Shown here piece after piece: positions 41,851 to 52,639 of a stretch of 64,000 nt of DNA. Origin of the DNA: Argyresthia goedartella. Lineage: Eukaryota; Arthropoda; Insecta; Lepidoptera; Argyresthiidae. Within the stretch, counting starts at the first letter, position 1. Each line of letters begins with the position of its first letter. A program made the translations under genes and the position numbers. The DNA is taken from the NCBI GenBank assembly GCA_949825045.1, contig OX463829.1:2356001-2420000 (forward strand), given 5' to 3'. The notes below the pieces were generated by a model. The model was not told the origin of the DNA and ran no database searches. It saw only the letters and a program-made list of their open reading frames with translations.

Positions 41851-43642
41851 ATTCTGAAAAACAGATTTTGTGTTAACTTCGCGAGACTTTTCTATAGAGC
41901 AAAACTGATCAAATTACGTTTATAAATACGTTCACGAATCCCTGCTGACAGTCATGATCTAAAAGCTAGTAAAGAAACAACTGTTTCAAACCACTATTTG
42001 CGTAACTTAAGATTTACAAACGGCTGTTTAGATGTCAGATGAATCATAAATCGTAAAACATAAATGCATGATTTATTTGTCACAAACGCCATATATTCCG
42101 GACATTGTGAAACAGGCCATAAGAGTTAGATACCCCAACTACCGCTGGTCTAATCGCTCTTTACTGCTCTATAAGTTTGGGTCAATATAAAATATAAGGT
42201 AAAAATTTTTTCATTAAAAACAGCAACCTAAAATCCTAAATTCGTAGTTCAATGGAGCGTCGGTTTTTGTAGTACTTACTTGTCAACCTTAACCAACCTT
42301 GGCCTACCACTTCGCCGTGACATTTGATGTGCAAATCAGTATTTATGGCTTGCGATCAAATTTTCCCCAATAAGTTTTACACAATATCTGACGTCAGAAC
42401 GGTGGCGCTCTGGCTTTTAGGAAATTCAGCGAGATCGCAGATTATTAGTATCTGGTGGTACGGTAAGAAACAGAATTACTTTGCCGGGTTGCATCATCAT
42501 CATCGCACTACTCAGTTCACATCGATGTGAGTACGGCTAAGCTTAGGTATTTCTCTGTAGCGCAAATTTTCAAGCTCCTTTGACTTTATTATATGATATT
42601 ATGGGACCAGCGATAGACTGCTCAATGTCCGAACGATGTCTAACTTAGATGATCATGTTGGCCAGCCAATTTTATTTCTGACTGTTGTCTTCATATAACT
42701 TCCATCTAGTATGTTACAATATATGTGTATTACATATTTGTGTTATGTATGTTATGGTTTTATCTAGGCACGATACGCTGATCGCTAAAGTTTATTAATT
42801 AAATTCAAATTTCTCGATAGCTCCCGTCGGTTCTGTCAAGGAGCTCTTGAGCTATTAACAAACCGATACCAGAACTGTTGGTTAAAATGATTACTATGGC
42901 TGTTTTTACCGGAACGCGGCAGAAGGATTTATTGATAATTTTATTTATTATAAACATATATGTACAGTAACAAAACCGCCGACTGCCCGTAGTTGCTTTC
43001 GGTAGTTTACTCACGAAATATACTCCTATTTCTTTCGAACAAGGTACAAATTGCAAGTGAAATTTACGGCTCATACGTTAATATGTTCGGGTGTTTTCGG
43101 GAATGGGACCACTGGCGAAGATTTCTATGCGCGTTATTAGTTTTGGAGTACTGTACGTGCTTGTGACATCAAAGAAAGAACTGAATCGACACAAACAGAC
43201 AACCGATATAAGGACAAAGAAATATCAGCTTACAGTGTAACAAACAGATCCTACTTGTAACATAGACAATAAGGGGCGACCCTTGCGTGTCTCATCAAAA
43301 GAACATTGGAACAGGTCCACCTCGGTTATCTCCGATATGTCATTGAAGAGAGCTGGACCCCATATCACCGGCGCTTCACGCAGCATGCCCGTCCTCGCCA
43401 GAAGGATGGTGTTGTGGTGGTTGTGGTTACTCGCTAGGATGCTAATTATGAAGAGCATGGGCATGACAATTTTGATAGGACTGACTGTAGCCCAAACGGT
43501 TTTAATGCATTTTAACAAAATTAGTGTCGTTGGTTTCGTCTGATTGGTGGAGAGAGAAGGGTTATATGATTTAATTTTGAATATCAAACGAAAGCCCAAA
43601 AATAGAACATACCAAAAATGAACATGTCATTGCCTCATATTC
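41851..43642. other. Unassigned DNA
   Basis: Frames at 42324-42530 (plus), 43074-42805 (minus) and 43599-43225 (minus, 124 residues) lack secure motifs. The last has NTILLARTGMLREAPVIWGP and FQCSFDETRK, faintly like a LINE C-terminus. No gene called. Confidence 0.35.
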
Positions 43643-43893
43643 GACGAGCCGAATGGCCGAGTCGGCAGTGACCCTGCCTACGAAGCTAAGGGTCCCGGGT
43701 TCGAGTCCCGGAGGGGTCAAATATTTGTTTGATGAGAACGGATGTTTGTACCCTAGTCATGGTTGTTTATCTATCTAAGTATAATATTTATCTATATAAG
43801 TATGTGTATCGTTGTCTAGTACCCAAGATACAGGGAATCCTAGTTTGGGGCTAGATCAATGTGTGTAAATAGTGTCCAACTTATTTATTATTT
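43643..43893 (+). mobile_element. SINE-A copy 8 (full length, near consensus)
   Basis: A box TGGCCGAGTCGG, B box GGTTCGAGTCC, body CAAATATTTGTTTGATGAGA, TACAGGGAATCCTAGTTTGG, ending GTGTCCAACTTATTTATTAT. The best single example of the family here. Confidence 0.93.
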
Positions 43894-44564
43894 AATATCA
43901 TTTGGAATGAAGAGCACAGATGGTTATTTGGACCTTGTACGACTGGTGTTCGTATTTTCCAGTCAACACGGCACGAAAGTACCGAAGCGTTTAATACATT
44001 TTCCAGTTAAGTGCCCGCTCGGAATATCTTTGTCCTCTAGTTAAAAGTATCAGCAGCGAGTATCAGGCCTCGACGCCTCGTCATAATTTACTTCGTCGTC
44101 TGAATAAAATAAGTTCCCCCCCCGGTCCCTTCCCCCTCGCGCGATATGCCAGATTTCATTTCGTCAATTATCTCACCTGTCCAGGACTAAGTTCGTGAAT
44201 TCTGACAAAGGGACTCGAAAAGTCAAAACTTCTGTATAGTCAATGAAATTGGACTTAGTTACCTTTTCGCAGTTTTAATGAAAATTCGTGTCAATTCGCC
44301 TCGCCTAGTCTAAGGCCGGCCGTCGTGTGAATTATGAGTTCAGTATGACGTGAGATACAAGCCCCTGTACAACGTCAGATTGAACTGGCGATCCGAGCCG
44401 TGCTTCAACGAAAACAGCAGCTGCAAAAACTTCTGAAACAATTACGAGGCTCTAATGAGATACCATAGTGTACATTGGCTACAAATTCTTATTACCTCAA
44501 ACAAAATGTTTGAGGACATAAATAGATAATCGGAATAAGCTCAAAAACTTGTACAAATATCTGT
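43894..44564. other. Unassigned DNA
   Basis: Includes a poly-C tract near 44117 and no recognised feature. Confidence 0.4.
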
Positions 44565-44735
44565 CTCAACAAGCTCAAGCTGCCCTGTTAGGGCGTCTTA
44601 CAGTTTCAACCACCGAGTCACGATAGTAGCCGGGACCTCAGAGTAACATGTCATCCGAAACACGGAAGCACCCGACACAAATTCCACATACCCGCAAGAT
44701 CGTTTCCGGTTTGCGAATCCGCTAGGCCACGGACA
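44565..44735 (-). mobile_element. SINE-D copy 4
   Basis: CTCAAGCTGCCCTGTTAGGG, CACGATAGTAGCCGGGACCT, CATGTCATCCGAAACACGG and GATCGTTTCCGGTTTGCGAA. Confidence 0.72.
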
Positions 44736-45449
44736 CTTCGCTACGACATAATACATACGGTATTGAATCATTCCCTACTCGACTGCACTCTGTAAAACAT
44801 GCGAAATTTTGTCGCATGCCCTGTTTGGCCTGTTGTAAGAAGCAGTCCTTTCTTTCTGAACAGTTTTCTCGTCTTTCACGGTCCAGCATAATTAATAAAG
44901 ATTTTAATAAATATTTTCTCTGTAATAAAGATAATCCACATATACACATATACACAGCATTGTACTGTAAAACTCACATTCACACAAGTTTACATCTCAA
45001 AATTGGGGTAAAATATGGCTTCATACTATATTATAATTTGTTTTTAATAATTTATGTTTTTAGACTTAGTGTAAATGCGAGCAATCATTGATCGAAACAC
45101 AAACATTTTTAAATGTTTCGCTCGGTCATTGGCCTGATTTCTGAAAATCATGTAGTTGTTATGTTTGGATGAAAGTTCCTGTGAAGTATTTCCGTGCGTA
45201 TGTGTATATTCTATGAATAAAAGCATTATTATAAGGATATTAAGTGAAATCTAATTTCATCTGTTCTTTTTGGACCTTACTCGACTAAGATTGATTTCGT
45301 ATCTACATCAATCAATCAAATAAATAGACCTTTTAGTTACCACCTGCCTACTGATTCATTTATTCAAATCTTTTCAATAGCTATTTCCCATACTCTAATC
45401 GTTAAGTAGCCGGGAATTTTGCCAATTTTGCTGTTGATTAAAGTTATTG
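44736..45449. other. Unassigned AT-rich DNA
   Basis: Overlapping small frames on both strands (44722-45226) show no motif. Confidence 0.35.
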
Positions 45450-45516
45450 CATAGGGTAAGCTATTGTGCCTCTACCACCCCATATGGGAAAATGCGTGAC
45501 GCTATATTTTGAGGCC
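45450..45516 (+). mobile_element. SINE-C copy 5 (3' end only)
   Basis: AAGCTATTGTGCCTCTACCA and CCCCATATGGGAAAATGCGT then GACGCTAT: the end of SINE-C. Confidence 0.7.
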
Positions 45517-45914
45517 ATTGACCATAAAAGCAAAATAATCTGAGAGAATGATACAGCTTTGCGATCCAGGCATTATGTGAATGGAACATATTAAAAAGGT
45601 TCTCAAAATTGTTCTCAGTGACAATCGGCAGTGAGCACAACTTTTAATATCATTCATAGCTTTTTGAACTGAAACTCGGAGCCAAAAACTTGAGCAATGA
45701 AATTGCGTTGGAATCTTCGCATGGCCTTATTTTAAAGTGATATTGCTAATCCACTACTTGAGACATTAGATATTTCGCTCTTAAATTTCAATTGTGTAAA
45801 TCCCCTGTAGCGTAAAGTTACAAATTAAATGCCACTGATCCACGAGAGCTGGGGATTTTTTGAATGGTTTGTCATCGTCTGACATAATACCTTTAAATTT
45901 ATTGGAGGCATTTT
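45517..45914. other. Unassigned DNA
   Basis: Possibly upstream parts of LINE-zeta, too eroded to read. Confidence 0.3.
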
Positions 45915-46357
45915 TCCGAACACTCGAATTTCTGCTCACAAATACGGTCACTGCTTATAACTCCTCAACACAACTGAACATGGGTTCAGAGTACGAGCTA
46001 TCAGGCTCTGGAACAAACTTCCCAACGCCATCACGGGAATGTCCCCTCAACAGTTTTAAAAGTCGCCCAAAAGAATGCTATCTCTTTCCATAATACATTT
46101 GATATAATGTAAATACATATATGTAAATACATATAATACCTATATAGTCTTTTTATTTTGATACAAAGTAGTTATTATTTAGTTAATATATTATTTATCG
46201 TTGGGAAAATTTGTAGGTCTACCTGCTGTTAAATTCCAAACCTGTCCATCCTATAGGTTTGCTAGAAAAAACACTTTTTAGAGATAAGCTGTCCATTTTA
46301 GATGTGTTTTCCATTTTTATGTGTCAGTATATTTTGTTTAATTGTGCAATAAAGTAA
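45915..46357 (+). mobile_element. LINE-zeta 3' fragment
   Basis: In successive frames the DNA encodes NSSTQLNMGS, then VRAIRLWNKLPNAITGMSPQ and QF.KSPKRML, the typical end of a LINE RT (RLWNxLPxxI). The 3' UTR follows and ends TTGTGCAATAAAGTAAAA at 46357. Confidence 0.7.
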
Positions 46358-48078
46358 AAGCGAGAGTCATCTTGATTTTGAGTATCCCTCAAACTGTGTA
46401 GTCGACTGAGCATCCGACCCATATAGACAACCTATTACTTGCCAGGCAAAAGAGCATGCGAATTATTAAGAATCATCCGAATGTTTATAATTACAGCAAC
46501 TAAGTTAGGAGGAGATTACGTGTCTCTAAACGCTTAAAGCATCGAATAAAATTAAGGAAATGTTTTTCAACGTATTATTTTTCCTTTGAAGTAATTCGTT
46601 GAAATAAAGGGATGTATCACAAACAGAGGAAACAATAACAAGTTACCTTTCCTAGGGATGGGAGCCGACGCAGTCATTTGACCGTACAACTGAATTCCTT
46701 TGTAAAGTACATTACGTTTAGGGACTAGTCTCTCGTGAGTTTCCCTTGACACATAAGCGTAGTTTATTAAAGTTTAAATGTTTCCTTTTCAGTGAAAAGG
46801 TCCAACGCTGAAATTTGTTTGGCCGGTAATGTTTGTGCCCACTTTTTTACTACCACCACTCTACCTATACCTAACTTCAGTACGCACAACTCTGTAGGTG
46901 TCAAAAATGACTAACTGACAGTTTGAAATCAGAAAGTTCTTTTTTCGGTTGCCATAAGTTTTATTTTCAATCTCGTATTTATAATTAGTTAAGTTAAGTG
47001 ATGCCTCTGAATTCAGACCCAAATTCCGATTTTCCTTGCGTTTGTTTTAGCTTCAGGTTCATTGTAATTGTTACCGTTAGTCAATCCATAAATGTATTTA
47101 CTCAAGCGATTTTAACCTCAAATCGCAAATGCCAATAATTCCTATAACACTTAAACACGGATAGTCAAACAAACTTCTCGAAGGTTACGTATTCGTTCAA
47201 GTACCCGTGGTCGCTCAAGCTCAAGCCGGGTCCCCGACACCAATACGCGGTTTATGCGTGAAAGCCTCTCGACGATCCCACTGAGTGTAGAAAAAACAAA
47301 TATCTCGGCCCAAATACGGAAACCCACTACTCGGCACTATTTACATTTTATACGGAACCCTGATTGCTGCCGGGTCGTTTCTGTAGTGGGGACATCTTTG
47401 AATATCGCTTTAAGGGCTGAACATAGGCCAATGGCATTGAGAATTAGACAAAGAAAACAAATACCCGTCGCATCGCGTCGAAGCAGACTGACGCATGCTC
47501 CCGCGCAGAGCCCCGCGGGGCAGCCCGAGCTCCGAGACCAAGAAAATTATAGAAAATATTACTAAACTCCTGTAATAATAACATTAAAAATAAAATAAAA
47601 AAACCAAAAAAATTGCCTTTTTTTTACCTATTTTTGCGTGTAAGTTTCATAAAGGAAACTGATTTCGTCTCCGAGCGCTTGTTCATTTAGTTGAATAATT
47701 ATGCATTGCTATTTTTTTATAAGTATTGAATATAACAGATATCCGGTAATTTTAAAAGTCCATTCTTATCTCTAATAGACCTTTTATAACATATATTTAT
47801 CCTATATTTTTATGGTGTCTAGTTTAGCCTAGAATTGAAGCTAAAGATGCATTTCTGGCCATATTTAATCCCTTTTAAGTGCCTACTTACCTTTACAATG
47901 TCTTTTACAGTACGCCTGTTACTCTATACTACTCTCAGGCCCTGATTATATACCAGCAAATCAAAGTTTGCAAACACTCAAACTCATTAAAGTAGTACTT
48001 TATTTGACTAACAGTTATGTATCCGTCAGTGGGTTTTCCTAACAGGCTGATAATGATATGCATTACTTAAATTCTAAG
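46358..48078. other. Unassigned DNA
   Basis: A 103-residue plus frame (47254-47565) ends in an Arg/Pro-rich GC-rich tract (47460-47545). It has no recognised domain or copies. The remainder is AT-rich and featureless. Confidence 0.35.
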
Positions 48079-49578
48079 TTAACATTTGAACCCCACCTAA
48101 AGCACGCCAGTATACTTGATGCTCGTAAAGAGTTAACATTTGAACCCCACCTAAAGCACGTCAGTATAGTTGATGCTCGTAAAGAGTTAACATTTGAACC
48201 CCACCTAAAGCACGCCAGTATAGTTGATGCTCGTAAAGAGTTAACATTTGAACCCCACCTAAAGCACGCCAGTATAGTTGATGCTCGTAAAGAGTTAACA
48301 TTTGAACCCCACCTAAAGCACGCCAGTATACTTGTTGCTCGTAAAGAGTTAACATTTGAACCCCACCTAAAGCACGCCAGTATAGTTGATGCTCGTAAAG
48401 AGTTAACATTTGAACCCCACCTAAAGCACGCCAGTATAGTTGATGCTCGTAAAGAGTTAACATTTGAACCCCACCTAAAGCACGCCAGTATAGTTGATGC
48501 TCGTAAAGAGTTAACATTTGAACCCCACCTAAAGCACGCCAGTATAGTTGATGCTCGTAAAGAGTTAACATTTGAACCCCACCTAAAGCACGCCAGTATA
48601 GTTGATGCTCGTAAAGAGTTAACATTTGAACCCCACCTAAAGCACGCCAGTATACTTGTTGCTCGTAAAGAGACAACATTTTAACCCCACTTAAAGCACG
48701 CCAGTATAGTTGATGCTCGTAAAGAGTTAACATTTGAACCCCACCTAAAGCACGCCAGTATAGTTGATGCTCGTAAAGAGTTAACATTTGAACCCCACCT
48801 AAAGCACGCCAGTATAGTTGATGCTCGTAAAGAGTTAACATTTGAACCCCACCTAAAGCACGCCAGTATAGTTGATGCTCGTAAAGAGTTAACATTTGAA
48901 CCCCACCTAAAGCACGCCAGTATACTTGTTGCTCGTAAAGAGACAACATTTTAACCCCACTTAAAGCACGCCAGTATAGTTGATGCTCGTAAAGAGTTAA
49001 CATTTGAACCCCACCTAAAGCACGCCAGTATAGTTGATGCTCGTAAAGAGTTAACATTTGAACCCCACCTACAGCACGCCAGTATAGTTGATGCTCGTAA
49101 AGAGTTAACATTTGAACCCCACCTAAAGCACGCCAGTATACTTGTTGCTCGTAAAGAGACAACATTTTAACCCCACTTAAAGCACGCCAGTATAGTTGAT
49201 GCTCGTAAAGAGTTAACATTTGAACCCCACCTACAGCACGCCAGTATAGTTGATGCTCGTAAAGAGTTAACATTTGAACCCCACCTAAAGCACGCCAGTA
49301 TAGTTGATGCTCGTAAAGAGTTAACATTTGAACCCCACCTAAAGCACGCCAGTATACTTGTTGCTCGTAAAGAGACAATATTTGAACCCCACCTAAAGCA
49401 CGCCAGTATAGTTGTTGCTCGTAAAGAGTTAACATTTGAACCCCACCTAAAGCACGCCAGTATACTGGTTGCTAGTAAAGAGATAACACTTGAACCCCGA
49501 CTAAAGCACGCCAGTGTACTTGTTGCTAGTAAAGAGATAACACTTGAACCCCGGCTAAAGCACGCCAGTGTACATTTC
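48079..49578. repeat. Minisatellite: 54-bp unit x 28 with higher-order pattern
   Basis: The basic unit begins TTAACATTTGAACCCCACCT and ends GATGCTCGTAAAGAG. Variant units with CTTGTTG occur at positions 5, 11, 16, 20 and 24. From 11 on, each is followed by a unit starting ACAACATTTT or a close form. CTACAGCAC variants occur at 19 and 22. The last three units diverge (CTAGTAAAGAGATAACACTTG). Because 54 is a multiple of three and the unit is stop-poor, frames of 208 (plus), 424 and 145 residues (minus) stay open; none has a start or composition suggesting a real protein. Confidence 0.95.
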
Positions 49579-49884
49579 AAGTTCTTAATCGAAAGCAACT
49601 GCAAATGACGTATCGCATGTGTGAGACAGCCAGCGTATTTACCTAGTGAGTGAATGAGACAGCGAGCGGATAACTGCCGCTGTCTTGCTATGTGAAGTGA
49701 CTGTCAAAATCCGGCTAAATAAATACGATACATCATAATTATTGTTGTTCACATTGGTACCCCTGCTCAGCATTCAACATATCTTTTATTTACTTGGTTT
49801 GCTGAAAGAGATCTCCTATAAGAGTTAAGCTCACCTCAGTTCACAATTTTGATTAATTTAGCTAAAAAACAAGAACTTTGTAAG
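49579..49884. other. Unassigned DNA
   Basis: Contains GAGACAGCCAGCG / GAGACAGCGAGCGG near-repeats and TTCACATTGGTACCCC, neither assignable. Confidence 0.3.
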
Positions 49885-50005
49885 TAACTTAGCGTCACGT
49901 CGTTTCCCATACGGGGTGGCAGAGGCACAATCGTGGCCACTTTTAACGAGTTATTAGATACTCCATTTTGCTTGAAGGGGGTTAGCCCATCGCCGCATCT
50001 TTTTT
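49885..50005 (-). mobile_element. SINE-C copy 6 (partial)
   Basis: TAGCGTCACGTCGTTTCCCA, TGGCAGAGGCACAATCGTG and GGTTAGCCCATCGCCGCAT. The head is absent. Confidence 0.8.
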
Positions 50006-50089
50006 GTAATTATTTGGGTGCAATACAGGATTTTTTAATTCTTAGTAATACAGAGAAATCTTTTCACGGGTTTTTAAGAATATTAGACT

Positions 50090-50780
50090 TAATCCTGAAG
50101 AAAAAGGATTTGATCAGATAACGATAATTCTTTATCATTCCAATCGCCTTAAAAGACGAGAAAGTGTTATTATGATATTTGGAATATTGCGACCCATCTT
50201 ACGTAATCATATTGCTGCAACCCAACATGTATTTACATTGTCCGACCCCAAGCTCGACCCAATCGTGTTTACTCGAGGCTTTATAAAAAAACTGCTTCCA
50301 CTCATATCCGTTCACGGTCGGTTCACGGTCGGTTCACAGTCGGTTCACGGTCGGTTCACGGGACCGAAATCACCAGTATTCATTGCCTAGACAAAATATG
50401 TGAGTGCTGTTTATGGTCTGGCCCCGTATGAGTCTTGTAAACAAATATTTAAAAAAAAAATCTTTCTCCGTGTTACTACAAAAATACTAAACAGTGTTTA
50501 ACCTCAAAACAAACGTCGAATCCCATACGCTTTCGTTTTTAAACAAGTGTTGAACACTCGTTTATTTTTTGTACTTGAACTTTAACCTTTATGTACTTGA
50601 AGTCTGTAAATTTGTTAATGAGAATCCTGAGTTTTTTCTAAGAGCTCAAGAGTATTTTTCGAATAACACAAGGTCTGACATAATATACTTACCAAATGAC
50701 ATAAAAACGCAACCGATCAGCTGCTTTAGACGTAAATTATTCAATTGACTTCTGCAAAACTATTTTAACTCTGTAGGCAA
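50090..50780 (+). mobile_element. Possible eroded LINE ORF end
   Basis: Split frames encode SAVYGLAPYESC (near 50405), RAQEYFSNNTRSDIIYLPND and IKTQPISCFRRKLFN. The arrangement resembles a LINE RT C-terminus, but no catalytic motif is visible. Confidence 0.35.
50309..50362. repeat. Tandem repeat, 11-bp unit (GTTCACGGTCG) x about 5
   Basis: Five near-identical units with one A for G change. Confidence 0.9.
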
Positions 50781-50782
50781 AC

Positions 50783-51258
50783 TTATAAACCATAATAGTA
50801 GTTTATGTGACTGCTAGATAATGGAGGGCATTAATACTCGAGAGTGGGTTTATGAAACGAGCCGAAGGCGAGTTTCATAATAATATCACTCGAGAGTTTT
50901 AATGCCTAATTATGTACAGTTACATACACTAGTTTATCTACCCACATATCATAAGCTCTCTTTGATGTCTTCAGGAACCGCATGTTCGACCGGCATTGTG
51001 GCATTGATCCTTGCTCTGCAGTTGTTTAGCTTGTTCTGTAGTACCAACTTCACAGACAAACTAGGGGCGGCATGCAGGCGGGCGTCGGCGTTCGAAATTT
51101 GAATGTCATAATTTGACAAATTTTTCTACATTATGGTCTTAATGATCAATATTCGGGTAAGAACAGAGTTTTTACCAAGAAGTTTATCATTATGCTGGTC
51201 GTAACGTGTGGTTTTTGGACGCAGTAAAGAGGGTTTATGATACGTGTGTAGATAAATA
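50783..51258 (-). mobile_element. MITE-like element Q, copy 3 (long form with palindrome)
   Basis: The inner part 50936-51258 is the reverse of the 13-kb copies. The outer part starts TAATAGTAGTTTATGTGACT, also present (reversed) beside the 13-kb tandem. Unlike those, it contains a palindromic insert (50825-50902): ACTCGAGAGT arms and TATGAAAC/GTTTCATA arms around GAGCCGAAGGCGAG. Confidence 0.85.
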
Positions 51259-51325
51259 TACATTATATTGCCCTTGACTATTGCTGCTGTCGTGTCTTAA
51301 TGCTTAAATGTAGATATATAATAAC

Positions 51326-51625
51326 ATAAAACCGGCCAAGTGGGAGTCGGACTTGCGCACGAAGGGTTCCGAACCATTATCTATTAAAACGGCAAAAAAA
51401 CACGTTTGTTGTATGGGAGCCCCCTTAAATATTTGTTTTATTTTAATTCATTTTATATACATTTAAAGTGAATACATAACTAAATATTCTGTGAATATTT
51501 CAAGCGTCTTATATATTTTATTCTGTTTTTTAGTATTTGTTGTAATAGCGGCAACAGAAAAACATCATCTGTGAAAATTTCAACTGTCTTACTATCAAGG
51601 TTCATGAGATACAGCCTGATATTGA
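51326..51625 (+). repeat. Dispersed repeat P, copy 4
   Basis: AAAACCGGCCAAGTGGGAGT, GGACTTGCGCACGAAGGG, GTTGTATGGGAGCCCCCTTA and GGTTCATGAGATACAGCCTG. The 3' end is lost. Confidence 0.8.
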
Positions 51626-51944
51626 GAGAGAGAGAACCCTAATATTGATAATGTTATAATAATGACCAAAAATATCAAATTTTAGCCCATCACCAGTTAG
51701 CGGCGTGTCAAATTTACGGCGTGTGACATTTTTTGGTATTTTTGGGCGCGAATTGCAAATAGAACTATCTCGAACTTCAAGTTCTTTGTAAACTTGAAAC
51801 TCTGTACTTAAAGCGCCGCAGTAGGCCAAAACAGCGTTTTGTAAATCTAAAGTTTCGCAAATAAGAGTATTCAAACAGTTGTTTCTGTAAACTACTTGTT
51901 GATCGTTGATTGTTAACATAATATTTGTGCTGCAAAAGAGGGCT

Positions 51945-52370
51945 GTTCGTGCAATCTAAAATGTGGGTCCCAGAGAGTCACTGCGTTGTAAATTTAAGGA
52001 AATTTACATTATGACAGTACCGTGTCAGTATATTTATGAAAACCAAAATATTGATAAATTTCCTAAGAATAGCGACAGGCACAATGTCAACACTAGAAAC
52101 AGGAGTAAACAAGCTTTACCTACTACTGGGCTCCATAAGGTTAATGTATCTTTTAAAGGGCAATGTATTCGCTTTTAAAACAAAACACCAACTGAGTAAC
52201 AAGAATTGTCTGTAAATAAATTTAAAAATGTTGTTAAAAATCACTTATGTAAAAAAGCTTACTACTAAATATCAGATGATGTAGAAGACAAGAAAGCTTG
52301 GGAAGGTGTTTGCTCCAATTCTGTAAAAAATAACGTATAAAGCTGGAGGTTTCTAGTCGCCCCTTTGCCT
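51945..52370 (+). mobile_element. LINE-eta 3' fragment (relative of LINE-alpha)
   Basis: Encodes GPRESLRCKFKEIYIMTVPC, IYENQNIDKFPKNSDRHNVN and LHKVNVSFKGQCIRF, aligned in order with the LINE-alpha C-terminus but clearly diverged. It ends KNHLCKKAYY. It lies tail to tail with the intact LINE-alpha. Confidence 0.7.
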
Positions 52371-52375
52371 CCAGC

Positions 52376-52639
52376 CAATAGTCAATAGTCAATAGTCAAA
52401 GTACTTTATTACTGTAGATATTTACATATACTTAGCAAACGTCATTTTTTGCCTCTTCTCTACATTGGACCACTGTGGGAGAAGAAGGGCGTAGAAACTC
52501 CCACAGATTTATTTTTAGATCTCTTTTAAAAATAGGTTGTGCTTAACTAATACAAATATGAAAAATTTAATTGTTATGATTAATAAGCAGGAATAAATAA
52601 TTACAAAATTATTAACAGCAAGGTCTGTGTTGAGCCAGA
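52376..52639 (-). other. LINE-alpha 3' UTR: conserved hairpin and repeat tail
   Basis: CTGTGGGAG (52473-52481 on the plus strand) pairs with CTCCCACAG (about 52498-52506) around a loop. The hairpin is retained in most copies (5.6, 8.9, 24.6, 29.9, 41.5, 58.9, 61.6 kb). It is followed by the conserved words GGTCCAATGTAGAGAAG and CTACAGTAATAAAG, then the tandem tail. By analogy with other LINEs this could be the RT recognition end. Confidence 0.8.

Noticed and set aside
43225..43599. LINE C-terminus on the minus strand
   Set aside because: Only a faint resemblance (ARTGMLREAPVIWGP); no RT motif, UTR or second copy to support it.
43643..43720. Functional tRNA gene (SINE-A head); likewise the SINE-B, C and D heads
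   Set aside because: A and B boxes are present but no complete cloverleaf with anticodon arm, and the sequence always continues into the same repeated body.
47254..47565. Arg/Pro-rich 103-residue frame
   Set aside because: Composition follows a local GC-rich tract; no motif or start context.
48079..49578. CRISPR-like array
   Set aside because: Units are contiguous with no unique spacers and the context is eukaryotic repeat DNA.
48058..49604. Long open frames of 208, 424 and 145 residues over the 54-bp array
   Set aside because: They are the automatic result of a stop-poor unit whose length is divisible by three. Three overlapping frames are open and none continues into unique coding sequence.
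49735..49775. LTR end with primer binding site (TTCACATTGGTACCCC)
   Set aside because: No LTR start, TATA box or matching tRNA could be shown.
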